The notes under the pieces were generated by a model. That model was not told where the DNA came from and searched no databases. It saw only the letters and a program-made list of their open reading frames with translations. DNA of 39,331 nucleotides from an uncultured Propionibacteriaceae bacterium (GTDB lineage Bacteria; Actinomycetota; Actinomycetes; Propionibacteriales; Propionibacteriaceae). The stretch lies in contig CAKZHP010000057.1 of the NCBI GenBank assembly GCA_936924635.1, forward strand, positions 1 through 39,331. The letters run 5' to 3'. Positions 8,138 to 15,164 of the stretch are shown here, piece by piece. The translations under genes were made by a program, and so were the position numbers. The stretch's first letter is position 1; every line of letters starts with the position of its first letter.

Positions 8138-8560
8138 ATGCCCATCAGCGCCCTCCATGCAGGTCGGACGTACCCGCCGACCGAGCCGTACGAGGTCAGT
8201 ACGGCCAAGATCGCCGAGTTCGCGGCGGCGATCCAGGAAACGAACCCCGCGTACGCAGGCGACGACGCCGTCGCCCCTCCCACGTTCGCGGCCGTGGTGG
8301 CGGCACGGGCCTGGGAGCGGCTGTTCGCCGACCCGGAGCTCGACCTGGCGCTGCACCGGGTCGTCCACGGCGACCAGTCCTTCGTCTGGCACCGTCCCTT
8401 GAGGGCAGGTGACCGGGTCGTGGGGACCCTCACGATCGACAAGGTACGCAGCCGGGGCGCGGTCGAGATGGTCTCGGTGACGGTTCACCTGGCGACGCCG
8501 GAGGGGGAGCCGCTGTGCGACGCCGCCTCCACCCTCGTGCACACACGGGAGGCCGCGTGA
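8138..8560 (+). CDS. MaoC-like dehydratase, HadA-type subunit
   Basis: 140 residues with an N-terminal MaoC/FAS1-like hot-dog domain (PF13452 type): PPTEPYEVSTAKIAEFAAAI, VAPPTFAAVV, then HGDQSFVWHRPLRAGDRV, the conserved stretch of the HadA/UPF0336 family. Such proteins pair with a catalytic HadB-type subunit as (3R)-hydroxyacyl thioester dehydratases. In mycobacteria the pair works in FAS-II. The next gene overlaps by four bases and encodes that partner. Fatty-acid or related lipid metabolism is likely; the true substrate is unknown, because most Actinomycetota that carry this pair make no mycolic acids. Confidence 0.85.
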   Translation: MPISALHAGRTYPPTEPYEVSTAKIAEFAAAIQETNPAYAGDDAVAPPTFAAVVAARAWERLFADPELDLALHRVVHGDQSFVWHRPLRAGDRVVGTLTIDKVRSRGAVEMVSVTVHLATPEGEPLCDAASTLVHTREAA

Positions 8561-8955
8561 CCGCCACCGGCGACGAGCTGCCCTCCCTGGCCGTACGGGT
8601 CACGCGCACCGACCTGGTCCGCTACGCCGGTGCGTCCGGCGACTTCAACCCCATCCACCACTCCGACCGCGCCGCCGCGGCGCTCGGGCTGCCGGGTGTG
8701 CTGGCGCACGGGATGCTCACGATGGCGCTGGCGCTCCGCGTGGTGACCGACTGGGCGGGCGACCCGGCACGCGTCCGCTCCTACGCGGTGCGGTTCACGC
8801 GGCCCGTCGTGGTGCCCGACGACGGGGTCGGGGCGGAGGTCCTGGTCAGCGGGCGGGTCACCGCTGTCGAGGAGGGCGTGGCCACCGTGACCCTGGAGAC
8901 GACCTGCAACGGCGAGAAGGTCCTCGGGCAGGTCGTCGCCGAGGTGACCCTATGA
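8557..8955 (+). CDS. MaoC-like dehydratase, HadB-type subunit
   Basis: 132 residues from the GTG at 8557, which overlaps the hadA-like stop (GTGA). An in-frame ATG at 8515 would begin inside the preceding gene and adds non-family residues. The hydratase-2 motif GDFNPIHHSD (catalytic Asp and His) and GLPGVLAHGMLTM mark the active hot-dog subunit. It should form a heterodimer with the upstream protein to dehydrate or hydrate (3R)-hydroxyacyl thioesters. The overlap with both neighbours indicates translational coupling. Confidence 0.88.
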   Translation: MTATGDELPSLAVRVTRTDLVRYAGASGDFNPIHHSDRAAAALGLPGVLAHGMLTMALALRVVTDWAGDPARVRSYAVRFTRPVVVPDDGVGAEVLVSGRVTAVEEGVATVTLETTCNGEKVLGQVVAEVTL

Positions 8956-10046
8956 CCGCCGAGGGCGCGAGCTGCGCCTTCACGCACGCGGAGGCCGCGT
9001 CGTCCCCGGCCGAGGTCTCGACATCGCCGCTGCTCGCGGACCACACCACGCTGCGTGTCGGTGGCCCCGCCCGGCGGCTGGTGGTCGCCCGGACGACGGA
9101 GCAGCTGGTCGAGACCGTACGCACCGCCGACGCCGCGGGGGAGCCGGTCCTGGTGCTCGGCGCCGGGTCGAACGTGGTCGTCGCCGACGAGGGGTTCGAC
9201 GGCGTCGTCGTGGTGGCCGCCACCCGCGGTGTCGCGGCGGACGTGTCCGACTGCGCCGGCGCGTACGTGACGGTGGCCGCCGGCGAGCCGTGGGACCCGC
9301 TGGTGGAGCACGCCGTGGCGCAGGAGTGGGTGGGTCTGGAGGCGCTCTCGGGGATCCCGGGGGCGACGGGGTCCACGCCGATCCAGAACGTCGGGGCGTA
9401 CGGGGCGGATGTCTCGCAGACCATCGCGTCGGTCCGTACCTGGGATCGCCGCGCCGGTGCGTACAAGACGTTCGCCGCGGCCGACTGCGGCTTCGGCTAC
9501 CGCACCAGCCGCTTCAAGGAGCAACCGGGTGCCTACGTGGTGGTCAGCGTCTCCTTCCAGCTGGCGCTCGGGCGCCTCTCCGCACCCGTCCGGTACGCCG
9601 AGCTGGCCGGCCGGCTGGGCGTCGCCGTGGGGGAGCGGGCACCCTCGACCGAGGTGCGCGAGGCGGTGCTGGCGCTGCGTCGCGGCAAGGGCATGGTGCT
9701 GGACGCGGAGGATCACGACACCTGGTCGGTGGGGTCGTTCTTCACCAACCCCTTGCTGCCGGCCGACGCCGCCGACCGGCTGCCCGAGGGGGCTCCCCGG
9801 TTCCCGCAGCCCGACGGCACCGTGAAGTCGTCGGCGGCCTGGCTCATCGAACGGGCGGGGTTCGCGAAGGGGTACGGCCAGGGGCCCGCGCGCCTCTCGA
9901 GCAAGCACACCCTCGCCCTGACGAACCGGGGCGGCGCCAGGGCCGCAGACGTCCTCGCGCTGGCCCGCGAGGTGCGAGACGGGGTCCAGCAGAGGTTCGG
10001 CATCGAGCTGCACCCGGAGCCCGTGCTGGTCGGCTGCTCGATCTAG
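8952..10046 (+). CDS. murB: UDP-N-acetylenolpyruvoylglucosamine reductase
   Basis: 364 residues; its ATG overlaps the preceding stop (ATGA). MurB reduces the enolpyruvyl group of UDP-GlcNAc-enolpyruvate with NADPH and FAD to give UDP-MurNAc in the cytosol. FAD-binding motifs are HTTLRVGGPA, VLGAGSNVVV and GIPGATGSTPIQNVGAYG. YRTSRFK marks a type I enzyme with the substrate-loop Tyr-Arg. VGSFFTNP carries the catalytic Ser, and the C-terminal HPEPVLVG carries the catalytic Glu. The hadAB-murB-tRNA-Trp-secE order is seen in other Actinomycetota. Confidence 0.95.
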   Translation: MTAEGASCAFTHAEAASSPAEVSTSPLLADHTTLRVGGPARRLVVARTTEQLVETVRTADAAGEPVLVLGAGSNVVVADEGFDGVVVVAATRGVAADVSDCAGAYVTVAAGEPWDPLVEHAVAQEWVGLEALSGIPGATGSTPIQNVGAYGADVSQTIASVRTWDRRAGAYKTFAAADCGFGYRTSRFKEQPGAYVVVSVSFQLALGRLSAPVRYAELAGRLGVAVGERAPSTEVREAVLALRRGKGMVLDAEDHDTWSVGSFFTNPLLPADAADRLPEGAPRFPQPDGTVKSSAAWLIERAGFAKGYGQGPARLSSKHTLALTNRGGARAADVLALAREVRDGVQQRFGIELHPEPVLVGCSI

Positions 10047-10050
10047 GCGG

Positions 10051-10080
10051 TTCGCGCTGCGTGGGGAAAACACGTAGACT
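10051..10080 (+). promoter_or_regulatory. Candidate promoter for tRNA-Trp-secE-nusG
   Basis: TTCGCG, 18-bp spacer, TAGACT. It starts four bases after the murB stop, with the predicted start about 50 bp before tRNA-Trp. Confidence 0.5.
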
Positions 10081-10139
10081 CCAGGTCTTGGTGACACGAA
10101 GCCGGTCCCGGCGTGCCCGGCACGGCCCACGATCACCGA

Positions 10140-10212
<73 letters not shown>

Positions 10213-10305
10213 CGAAGCAGGCACTCACAGGTGGGGCGACGCGGAACGGTCGCGCCTGACCCGTCGCGCCCACGCTCCGGCGGCGCACGACACAAAGGAC
10301 GGCAC

Positions 10306-11007
10306 GTGGCGAACGACAAGACCCCCGTCTCGGGATCCGAGCCGGAGGAGTTCGACGCGCCCACTGACGGCTACACCCCCGCTGACGGGTACACCCCGGC
10401 CAGCGGTGTCTCGGCTGGGGCGACGCCCCTCTCGCAGCTCCGGGACGTCGATGACGATCTGGTCGCGACCGAGGAGCTCGACGATCCCGACGTCGACGGC
10501 ACGGCCGACGTGCTCGACGCGGGCCCCGAGGACCCCGACCTCGCTGACGACCCGATCGCCGAGGGCGACGACCTCGATGGCGCCGACCTCACCCACGAGC
10601 TGCCCGATCCGGAGCCGTACCAGATCGCCGCCGACGAGGACGAGGCCGAAGAGCTCGAGGACGACTCCGGCGAGGATCCGGAGCAGACGGCCGAGGCCGA
10701 GGAGGTCGCGGCGGCCGCAGCCTCCACCCGGCCCGTGCGTCGTGTGCGTTCCACCAAGGCACCCGTCAAGAAGGCGACGCCGACCGTGGCTCGCAGCGAT
10801 TCGGCCCTCGTGGCCGAGCAGCGGCGCACGACGCCGGCGCAGTTCGTGCGCGAGGCCGTGGGCGAGCTGCGCAAGGTGGTCTGGCCCACGGGCAACCAGC
10901 TGCGGCAGTACTTCGCGGTCGTGCTGATCTTCGTCCTGTTCATCATCGCCCTGGTGGGCCTCCTGGACTTCGCGTTCGGCTGGCTGCTCATCAAGGCACT
11001 CGGCTGA
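10306..11007 (+). CDS. secE: Protein translocase subunit SecE, long acidic N-terminus
   Basis: 233 residues from the GTG at 10306, preceded by AAAGGAC. The conserved C-terminal 60 residues have the SecE pattern: amphipathic REAVGELRKVVWPT followed by one membrane helix (YFAVVLIFVLFIIALVGLLD). SecE braces SecY in the membrane channel. The first 150 residues are acidic and low-complexity and hold an imperfect 18-bp tandem repeat (10363-10398, encoding DGYTPADGYTPA). Minimal bacterial SecE has 60-130 residues, so the extension is long even for this phylum. It lies 16 bp before nusG. Confidence 0.95.
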   Translation: MANDKTPVSGSEPEEFDAPTDGYTPADGYTPASGVSAGATPLSQLRDVDDDLVATEELDDPDVDGTADVLDAGPEDPDLADDPIAEGDDLDGADLTHELPDPEPYQIAADEDEAEELEDDSGEDPEQTAEAEEVAAAAASTRPVRRVRSTKAPVKKATPTVARSDSALVAEQRRTTPAQFVREAVGELRKVVWPTGNQLRQYFAVVLIFVLFIIALVGLLDFAFGWLLIKALG

Positions 11008-11023
11008 GGAAGAGAAGGACCCC

Positions 11024-11848
11024 ATGACCCAGACGCCAGACGACTTCGCCGGCGAGGACGAGACCCTCACCGACGACATCTCGATCTCCTTCGACGAGAC
11101 CGACGACGAGGGCGAGGCGGCCGCCGAGCAGGGCCTCAACCTCGAGCTCGGCGACGACGATGCCGACGAGACCGACGAGGGTCTTGCCCTCGACTTCGGC
11201 GGTGACGAGGAGGACGAGGAGAGCACCGAGGCCGGCGACGACAGCGAGGCCGCCGTCCTTGCCGAGCTGCGCGCCGACATCGAGTCGAAGTTCGGCGACT
11301 GGTACGTGATCCACACGTACTCGGGCATGGAGAACCGGGTCAAGCAGAACCTGGAGCAGCGCGTCAAGGCCCTCAACATGGAGGACTACATCTTCGAGTC
11401 GGTCGTGCCGACCGAGGACGTGGTCGAGATCCGCAACGGGGCACGCAAGACCGTGACGCGCACGTCCCACCCGGGCTACGTGCTGGTGCGCATGGAGCTC
11501 ACCGACGACTCGTGGGCCGCGGTGCGGCACACGCCGTCGGTCACCGGCTTCCTCGGGTACGGGAACACGCCGGTGTCCCTCGGCCTCGACGAGGTCGTGG
11601 GCATGTTGTCCCGTGGTGCCATCGCCAAGGCGAACGCCGCTGGGCAGACGAGCAGCAAGCGCAAGAAGGTCGAGGTCGCCGACTTCGCGGTCGGTGACTC
11701 GGTGATGGTCGTGGACGGGCCGTTCGCCGGGGTGCATGCCTCGATCACCGAGATCCACGCGCACAACCAGCGGGTGAAGGCACTGGTCGACTTCATGGGG
11801 CGTGAAACGCCTGTGGAGCTGACCTTCAGCCAGATCCAGAAGGCCTGA
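11024..11848 (+). CDS. nusG: Transcription termination/antitermination protein NusG
   Basis: 274 residues with GAGAAGGA upstream. Residues 1-85 are an acidic Asp/Glu extension typical of actinobacterial NusG. The NGN domain follows (WYVIHTYSGMENRVKQNLEQR and PGYVLVRMELTDDSW), then the C-terminal KOW domain (VGDSVMVVDGPFAGVHASITEI). NusG binds the RNA polymerase clamp and links it to Rho or ribosomal S10. Downstream, rplK and rplA complete the usual order. Confidence 0.97.
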   Translation: MTQTPDDFAGEDETLTDDISISFDETDDEGEAAAEQGLNLELGDDDADETDEGLALDFGGDEEDEESTEAGDDSEAAVLAELRADIESKFGDWYVIHTYSGMENRVKQNLEQRVKALNMEDYIFESVVPTEDVVEIRNGARKTVTRTSHPGYVLVRMELTDDSWAAVRHTPSVTGFLGYGNTPVSLGLDEVVGMLSRGAIAKANAAGQTSSKRKKVEVADFAVGDSVMVVDGPFAGVHASITEIHAHNQRVKALVDFMGRETPVELTFSQIQKA

Positions 11849-11855
11849 GCGCGTC

Positions 11856-11904
11856 GGCCCCCCTGCACTCGTGGGGCCAGTCAACCGGCCGGGGGTCCCC
11901 GGCC
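11856..11904 (+). other. Two intercistronic hairpins before rplK
   Basis: GGCCCC/GGGGCC (11856-11878) is followed by a perfect 8-bp stem GGCCGGGG/CCCCGGCC (11887-11904), both in the 83-bp nusG-rplK gap. They may attenuate, stabilise mRNA or mark a processing site; I cannot decide which. Confidence 0.4.
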
Positions 11905-11931
11905 AACACCTGAGAAGCAAGGACCCGAAGA

Positions 11932-12360
11932 ATGCCAGCAAAGAAGAAGGTCGCGGCCCTCGTCAAGGTCGCCCTGAACGCCGGGGCGGCGACCCCCGCG
12001 CCGCCCGTCGGTACGGCCCTCGGCCCGCACGGCGTCAACATCATGGAGTTCTGCAAGCAGTACAACGCTGCGACAGAGGCCATGCGCGGCACCATCATCC
12101 CGGTCGAGATCACGATCTACGAGGACCGGACGTTCACGTTCATCACCAAGACGCCGCCCGCCGCGGAGCTCATCAAGAAGGCGGCCGGCATCAAGAGCGG
12201 TTCGGCCGCCCCGCACAAGACCAAGGTCGGCACGATGAGCCGCGACCAGGTCCGCGAGATCGCCGAGACCAAGCTCCCCGACCTCAACGCCAACGACGTC
12301 GAGGCCGCCATGAAGATCGTCGAGGGCACCGCCCGCAGCATGGGCGTCACCGTCGAGTGA
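11932..12360 (+). CDS. rplK: 50S ribosomal protein L11
   Basis: 142 residues. The N-terminal domain has the thiopeptide-contact segment PAPPVGTALGPHGVNIMEFC with both prolines intact. The C-terminal RNA-binding domain ends KIVEGTARSMGVTVE. L11 forms the GTPase-associated centre with 23S rRNA and L10. The length is standard. Confidence 0.98.
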   Translation: MPAKKKVAALVKVALNAGAATPAPPVGTALGPHGVNIMEFCKQYNAATEAMRGTIIPVEITIYEDRTFTFITKTPPAAELIKKAAGIKSGSAAPHKTKVGTMSRDQVREIAETKLPDLNANDVEAAMKIVEGTARSMGVTVE

Positions 12361-12368
12361 TGCTCCCA

Positions 12369-12409
12369 GCGCGTCCCTGACGCGCGCCGTGGTAGGGCCG
12401 GTGCGGCCC
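12369..12409 (+). other. Two intercistronic hairpins between rplK and rplA
   Basis: GCGCGTC/GACGCGC (12369-12385), then GGGCC/GGCCC flanked by partly complementary GTGGT and ACCAC. The 104-bp gap is long for this operon, so this leader could control L1 synthesis. I see no clear mimic of the 23S L1 site. Confidence 0.35.
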
Positions 12410-12464
12410 GTGTCACCACACCTGGCAAGCCGTCGCACGAGGCGGCAGACGAGAGGAACCAGTC

Positions 12465-13175
12465 ATGAAGCACAGCAAGGCATACCGCGCCGCCGCGGAG
12501 GCGCGCGACGAGAACCAGCTCTACTCGGCGGCCGAGGCCGTCGCGCTGGCGAAGCAGGGGTCGTTCGGCAAGACCGACCAGACCGTCGAGGTCGCGATGC
12601 GGCTCAGCGTCGACCCCCGCAAGGCTGACCAGATGGTGCGTGGCACCGTCAACCTCCCTCACGGAACTGGCAAGACGGCACGGGTCCTCGTCTTCGCTAC
12701 GGGTGAGAAGGCGGCCGACGCCACCGCAGCCGGCGCCGACGAGGTGGGCGCCGACGACCTGATCGAGAAGGTGGCCGGCGGCTACCTCGACTTCGACGCC
12801 GTCGTCGCCACCCCCGACCTGATGGGCAAGGTGGGCCGGCTCGGCCGCGTCCTGGGCCCGCGTGGTCTGATGCCGAACCCGAAGACCGGCACCGTGACGA
12901 TGGACGTGGGCAAGGCCGTGTCCGACATCAAGGGCGGAAAGATCGAGTTCCGTGTCGACCGGCACGCGAACCTGCACTTCGTGATCGGCAAGGCGTCGTT
13001 CAGCGCCGAGCAGCTGCTCGACAACTACGTCGCCGCCGTCGACGAGGTGCAGCGCCTCAAGCCGAGCACCTCCAAGGGCCGCTACATCCGCAAGATCGTG
13101 GTCGCCACCACGTTCGGCCCGGGTGTCCAGGTCGACCCGGCGCGCAAGGCTGACGAGGCCGCCGCCACCGCCTGA
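12465..13175 (+). CDS. rplA: 50S ribosomal protein L1
   Basis: 236 residues; ATG at 12465 after GAGAGGAACCAGTC. Family blocks are MKHSKAYRAA, NLPHGTGKTARVLVFA, LGPRGLMPNPKTGTV and GKIEFRVDRHANLHFVIGKASF. L1 binds the 23S stalk that moves with the E-site tRNA. A strong terminator follows directly. Confidence 0.98.
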   Translation: MKHSKAYRAAAEARDENQLYSAAEAVALAKQGSFGKTDQTVEVAMRLSVDPRKADQMVRGTVNLPHGTGKTARVLVFATGEKAADATAAGADEVGADDLIEKVAGGYLDFDAVVATPDLMGKVGRLGRVLGPRGLMPNPKTGTVTMDVGKAVSDIKGGKIEFRVDRHANLHFVIGKASFSAEQLLDNYVAAVDEVQRLKPSTSKGRYIRKIVVATTFGPGVQVDPARKADEAAATA

Positions 13176-13191
13176 CGCCACGAAGGATCGG

Positions 13192-13227
13192 GCCCCCGCA
13201 CCCTCTGGGTGCGGGGGCTCTTCTCTG
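13192..13227 (+). terminator. Intrinsic terminator after rplA
   Basis: GCCCCCGCACCC and GGGTGCGGGGGC form a 12-bp perfect stem with a TCT loop, followed by TCTTCTCT. It ends the secE-nusG-rplKA transcript. Confidence 0.85.
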
Positions 13228-13363
13228 TCCAGCCCTTGTGGTGGCCGGATCTGTGCGTGGCCTGGTCCGAAGGTCTGGCAGCTGTGAAGCAAGGCGAGCC
13301 CGTGAGCCGGTCGCAGATCGGGGCACTCCCCACAGCCTTGCAGGCATGTGTCGAGGAGAAGTC

Positions 13364-13465
13364 ATGATGCGGGGGCCGGCGGCGACCCACTCGCACCGTC
13401 TCGAGGTCGCCCGCACGGCGACCAGGACGACCGCCGAGTTGGTGAACAGCGGCGCAGCCCGATAG
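13364..13465 (+). CDS. Possible 33-residue ORF upstream of the rplJ promoter
   Basis: ATGATG at 13364 is preceded by GAGGAGAA at good spacing. The predicted product is basic, without cysteines or a membrane segment (MMRGPAATHSHRLEVARTAT and 13 further residues). Its stop codon overlaps the -10 hexamer of the rplJ promoter. No promoter is evident upstream. It may be chance coding in a gap. Confidence 0.2.
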   Translation: MMRGPAATHSHRLEVARTATRTTAELVNSGAAR

Positions 13466-13468
13466 CCT
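13439..13468 (+). promoter_or_regulatory. Promoter of rplJ-rplL
   Basis: TTGGTG, 18-bp spacer, TAGCCT. The predicted start is near 13475, just before the first leader hairpin, giving a leader of about 178 nt. Confidence 0.6.
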
Positions 13469-13473
13469 GTCAA

Positions 13474-13603
13474 CGCCGAAGACCGCAGGTCGGCGCCGGG
13501 CTAGCCCGGTGCCCGAAGGATCTGTCACCAGATCGCCCGCGCAGGTGTCCCGAGGAGCCACGACCCGTGGCCTGCCCCGAGCGCTGCGCGCCGGGGCTTT
13601 TTT
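13474..13603 (+). promoter_or_regulatory. L10-type leader RNA with intrinsic terminator (attenuator)
   Basis: The leader opens with stem CGCCGA/TCGGCG (13474-13495) around AGACCGCAGG, then the palindrome CCGGGCTAGCCCGG (13496-13509). A 7-bp pairing, CGCGCAG (13538-13544) with CTGCGCG (13584-13590), encloses hairpin GCCAC/GTGGC (13557-13571). It competes with a terminator stem GCCCCG/CGGGGC (13574-13597) that is followed by six T (13598-13603). In Bacillus the L10(L12)4 complex binds such leaders and switches between these forms to cut rplJL transcription. The same autogenous control is inferred here. The terminator lies 50 bp before rplJ. Confidence 0.7.
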
Positions 13604-13652
13604 GATGCCCGGGTGGCTGAGGCAGCAGGGACGATAAGTGGAAGGAGACCTC

Positions 13653-14345
13653 ATGGCGAGGCCGGACAAGGCAGCCACGGTCGCGGAGCTCAAGGAGCAG
13701 TTCAGCTCCAGCGCCGCCGTCGTGCTGACCGAGTACCGCGGGCTCAAGGTCAAGGACCTGAAGGAGCTCCGCCGGTCGCTCGGTGCAGATGCCACTTACG
13801 CCGTTGCGAAGAACACCCTGGCCACCGTCGCCGCCCGCGAGGCGGGCATCGAGGGCCTCGACAGCCAGCTGTCGGGCCCCACGGCGATCACCTTCATCAA
13901 CGGTGACATCGCCACCGTGGCGAAGGGGCTGCGTGACTTCGCAAAGGCCAACCCTGCGCTGGTCATCAAGGGTGGTGTCCTGGACGGTCGTGTCCTGGAC
14001 GCCAAGTCTGTCACCAAGCTCGCCGACCTGGAGTCGCGCGAGGTTCTCCTGGCCAAGCTGGCCGGGGGACTGCAGGCGAACCTCTCGCGGGCGGTCTACA
14101 TGATCGCTGCTCCGCTCTCTCAGGCGGCGCGGGTGCTCGGCGCCCTCGAGCAGGCAGCGACGGCCGACCCGTCGCTCATCGGCGGGGCCGGCTCGGCCCC
14201 CGCCGCCGACCAGACGCAGAACGACGCCGACTCGGCGTCGACCCCCGAGGCTGAGGCCGCGGGTACGGACGAGGCCGACGCCTCGGCCGCCACCACCACC
14301 GAGGGTGCGACCTCGGACGACGCGGCCACCGCCGCAAGCGAGTAA
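13653..14345 (+). CDS. rplJ: 50S ribosomal protein L10
   Basis: 230 residues from the ATG at 13653 after GGAAGGAG; an in-frame GTG at 13638 would include that ribosome site. The N-terminal rRNA-binding domain has AELKEQFSSSAAVVLTEYRGL and YAVAKNTLATVAA. The L12-binding helix ends near ALEQAA at about residue 170. The last 55 residues are an acidic, Ala/Thr-rich tail absent from E. coli L10 (165 residues). It anchors L12 dimers in the ribosomal stalk. With rplL it is probably autoregulated by the leader. Confidence 0.97.
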   Translation: MARPDKAATVAELKEQFSSSAAVVLTEYRGLKVKDLKELRRSLGADATYAVAKNTLATVAAREAGIEGLDSQLSGPTAITFINGDIATVAKGLRDFAKANPALVIKGGVLDGRVLDAKSVTKLADLESREVLLAKLAGGLQANLSRAVYMIAAPLSQAARVLGALEQAATADPSLIGGAGSAPAADQTQNDADSASTPEAEAAGTDEADASAATTTEGATSDDAATAASE

Positions 14346-14360
14346 GGGAAGGAAGCCACC

Positions 14361-14762
14361 ATGGCGAAGCTCAGCAACGACGAGCTCCTTGACGCGTTCA
14401 AGGAGATGACCCTGATCGAGCTCAGCGAGTTCGTGAAGCTGTTCGAGGACGCTTTCGGCGTCACGGCTGCCGCGCCCGTCGCGGTCGCCTCCGCTGGTGC
14501 CCCGGCTGCTGCCGGCGGCGGCGAGGGCGGCGGCGAGTCGAGCGACGAGCAGTCGGAGTTCGACGTCATCCTCGACTCGGCCGGCGACAAGAAGATCCAG
14601 GTCATCAAGGAGGTGCGAACCCTCACCAACCTCGGCCTCAAGGAGGCCAAGGACCTGGTGGAGGCCGCGCCGAAGCCTGTCCTGGAGAAGGTCACGAAGG
14701 ACGCCGCGGCGAAGGCCAAGGAGCAGCTCGAGGCTGCTGGCGCCTCCGTCACCGTCAAGTGA
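14361..14762 (+). CDS. rplL: 50S ribosomal protein L7/L12
   Basis: 133 residues, 15 bp after rplJ. The N-terminal dimerisation domain has LSNDELLDAFKEMTLIELSEFVKLFEDAFG, then an Ala/Gly hinge, and a C-terminal factor-binding domain (FDVILDSAGDKKIQVIKEVR, LGLKEAKDLVEAAPK). L12 recruits translation GTPases. It is transcribed with rplJ and ended by the hairpin just downstream. Confidence 0.98.
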   Translation: MAKLSNDELLDAFKEMTLIELSEFVKLFEDAFGVTAAAPVAVASAGAPAAAGGGEGGGESSDEQSEFDVILDSAGDKKIQVIKEVRTLTNLGLKEAKDLVEAAPKPVLEKVTKDAAAKAKEQLEAAGASVTVK

Positions 14763-14777
14763 CTGTCTGACACAGCA

Positions 14778-14815
14778 ACGAAGAGGCCGGCCCGGCGACG
14801 GATCGGCCTCTTCGT
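14778..14815 (+). terminator. Terminator of rplJ-rplL
   Basis: ACGAAGAGGCCG and CGGCCTCTTCGT form a perfect 12-bp stem 15 bp past rplL. Confidence 0.8.
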
Positions 14816-14914
14816 GTCTGGTGGGCGGCGGAGCAGGCGTGCTGCTGATGACACCGACCCGCCCCCCGGGGGCGGTGGGGGACGGGTCGGTTACCTGGGG
14901 GGTGGGAGTGACGG
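14816..14914. other. Spacer between rplL terminator and the convergent peptide gene
   Basis: I see no gene here. A GC-rich run (CCCCCCGGGGG) could form a weak hairpin that ends the minus-strand peptide transcript. Confidence 0.4.
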
Positions 14915-15055
14915 CTAGCGGTTGATCGGTCGCGTGACACCGGGCCAGTTGCCCAGGCCGCCGACGGGGCCGCCGGCGTGGGCGGCGGGGGCGATGCCCG
15001 CGAGGAAGCCGAGGGCGATGGCGGAGCCCACGAGGGCGCGGGTGATGCGGTTCAT
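14915..15055 (-). CDS. Small secreted peptide, candidate pheromone precursor
   Basis: 46 codons from the ATG at 15055. A perfect AGGAGG lies six bases upstream. The first 27 residues form a classic signal peptide: MNRITR is basic, ALVGSAIALGFLAGI is hydrophobic, and APAAHA ends in an AxA signal-peptidase I site. The predicted mature peptide is 19 residues, GGPVGGLGNWPGVTRPINR, Gly-rich, with a central Trp-Pro and two Arg. It has no Cys, so it is not a lantibiotic or disulfide bacteriocin. It is divergent from an XRE-TPR regulator and has its own promoter with an operator-like repeat. This layout resembles Rgg/SHP or PlcR/PapR modules. It was found by reading the gap and is too short for usual gene callers. 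Alternatives are a type I-like toxic peptide or a small envelope peptide. Confidence 0.7.
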   Translation of the reverse strand: MNRITRALVGSAIALGFLAGIAPAAHAGGPVGGLGNWPGVTRPINR

Positions 15056-15095
15056 TCCAGACCTCCTGAGAGCCTTCTCCTACTTCTTGACAGTG

Positions 15096-15125
15096 ACGCT
15101 AAACGGGCCTTGACTGTCCTGTCAA
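15096..15125 (-). promoter_or_regulatory. Promoter of the secreted-peptide gene
   Basis: On the minus strand: TTGACA (15125-15120), 18-bp spacer, TAGCGT (15101-15096). The predicted start is near 15089, giving a short leader that contains the AGGAGG site. Confidence 0.65.
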
Positions 15126-15126
15126 G
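15109..15126. promoter_or_regulatory. Inverted repeat over the -35 of the peptide promoter (candidate operator)
   Basis: The arms CTTGAC and GTCAAG are perfect with a six-base spacer (TGTCCT). A further half-site, CTTGACAG, lies at 15086-15093, downstream of the peptide promoter -10. It lies in the intergenic region shared with the regulator gene, so autoregulation by the XRE protein is plausible. Confidence 0.45.
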
Positions 15127-15164
15127 GGGCGGCTCGGGATGATGGCCGAAGGAAGGAGAGAGCA

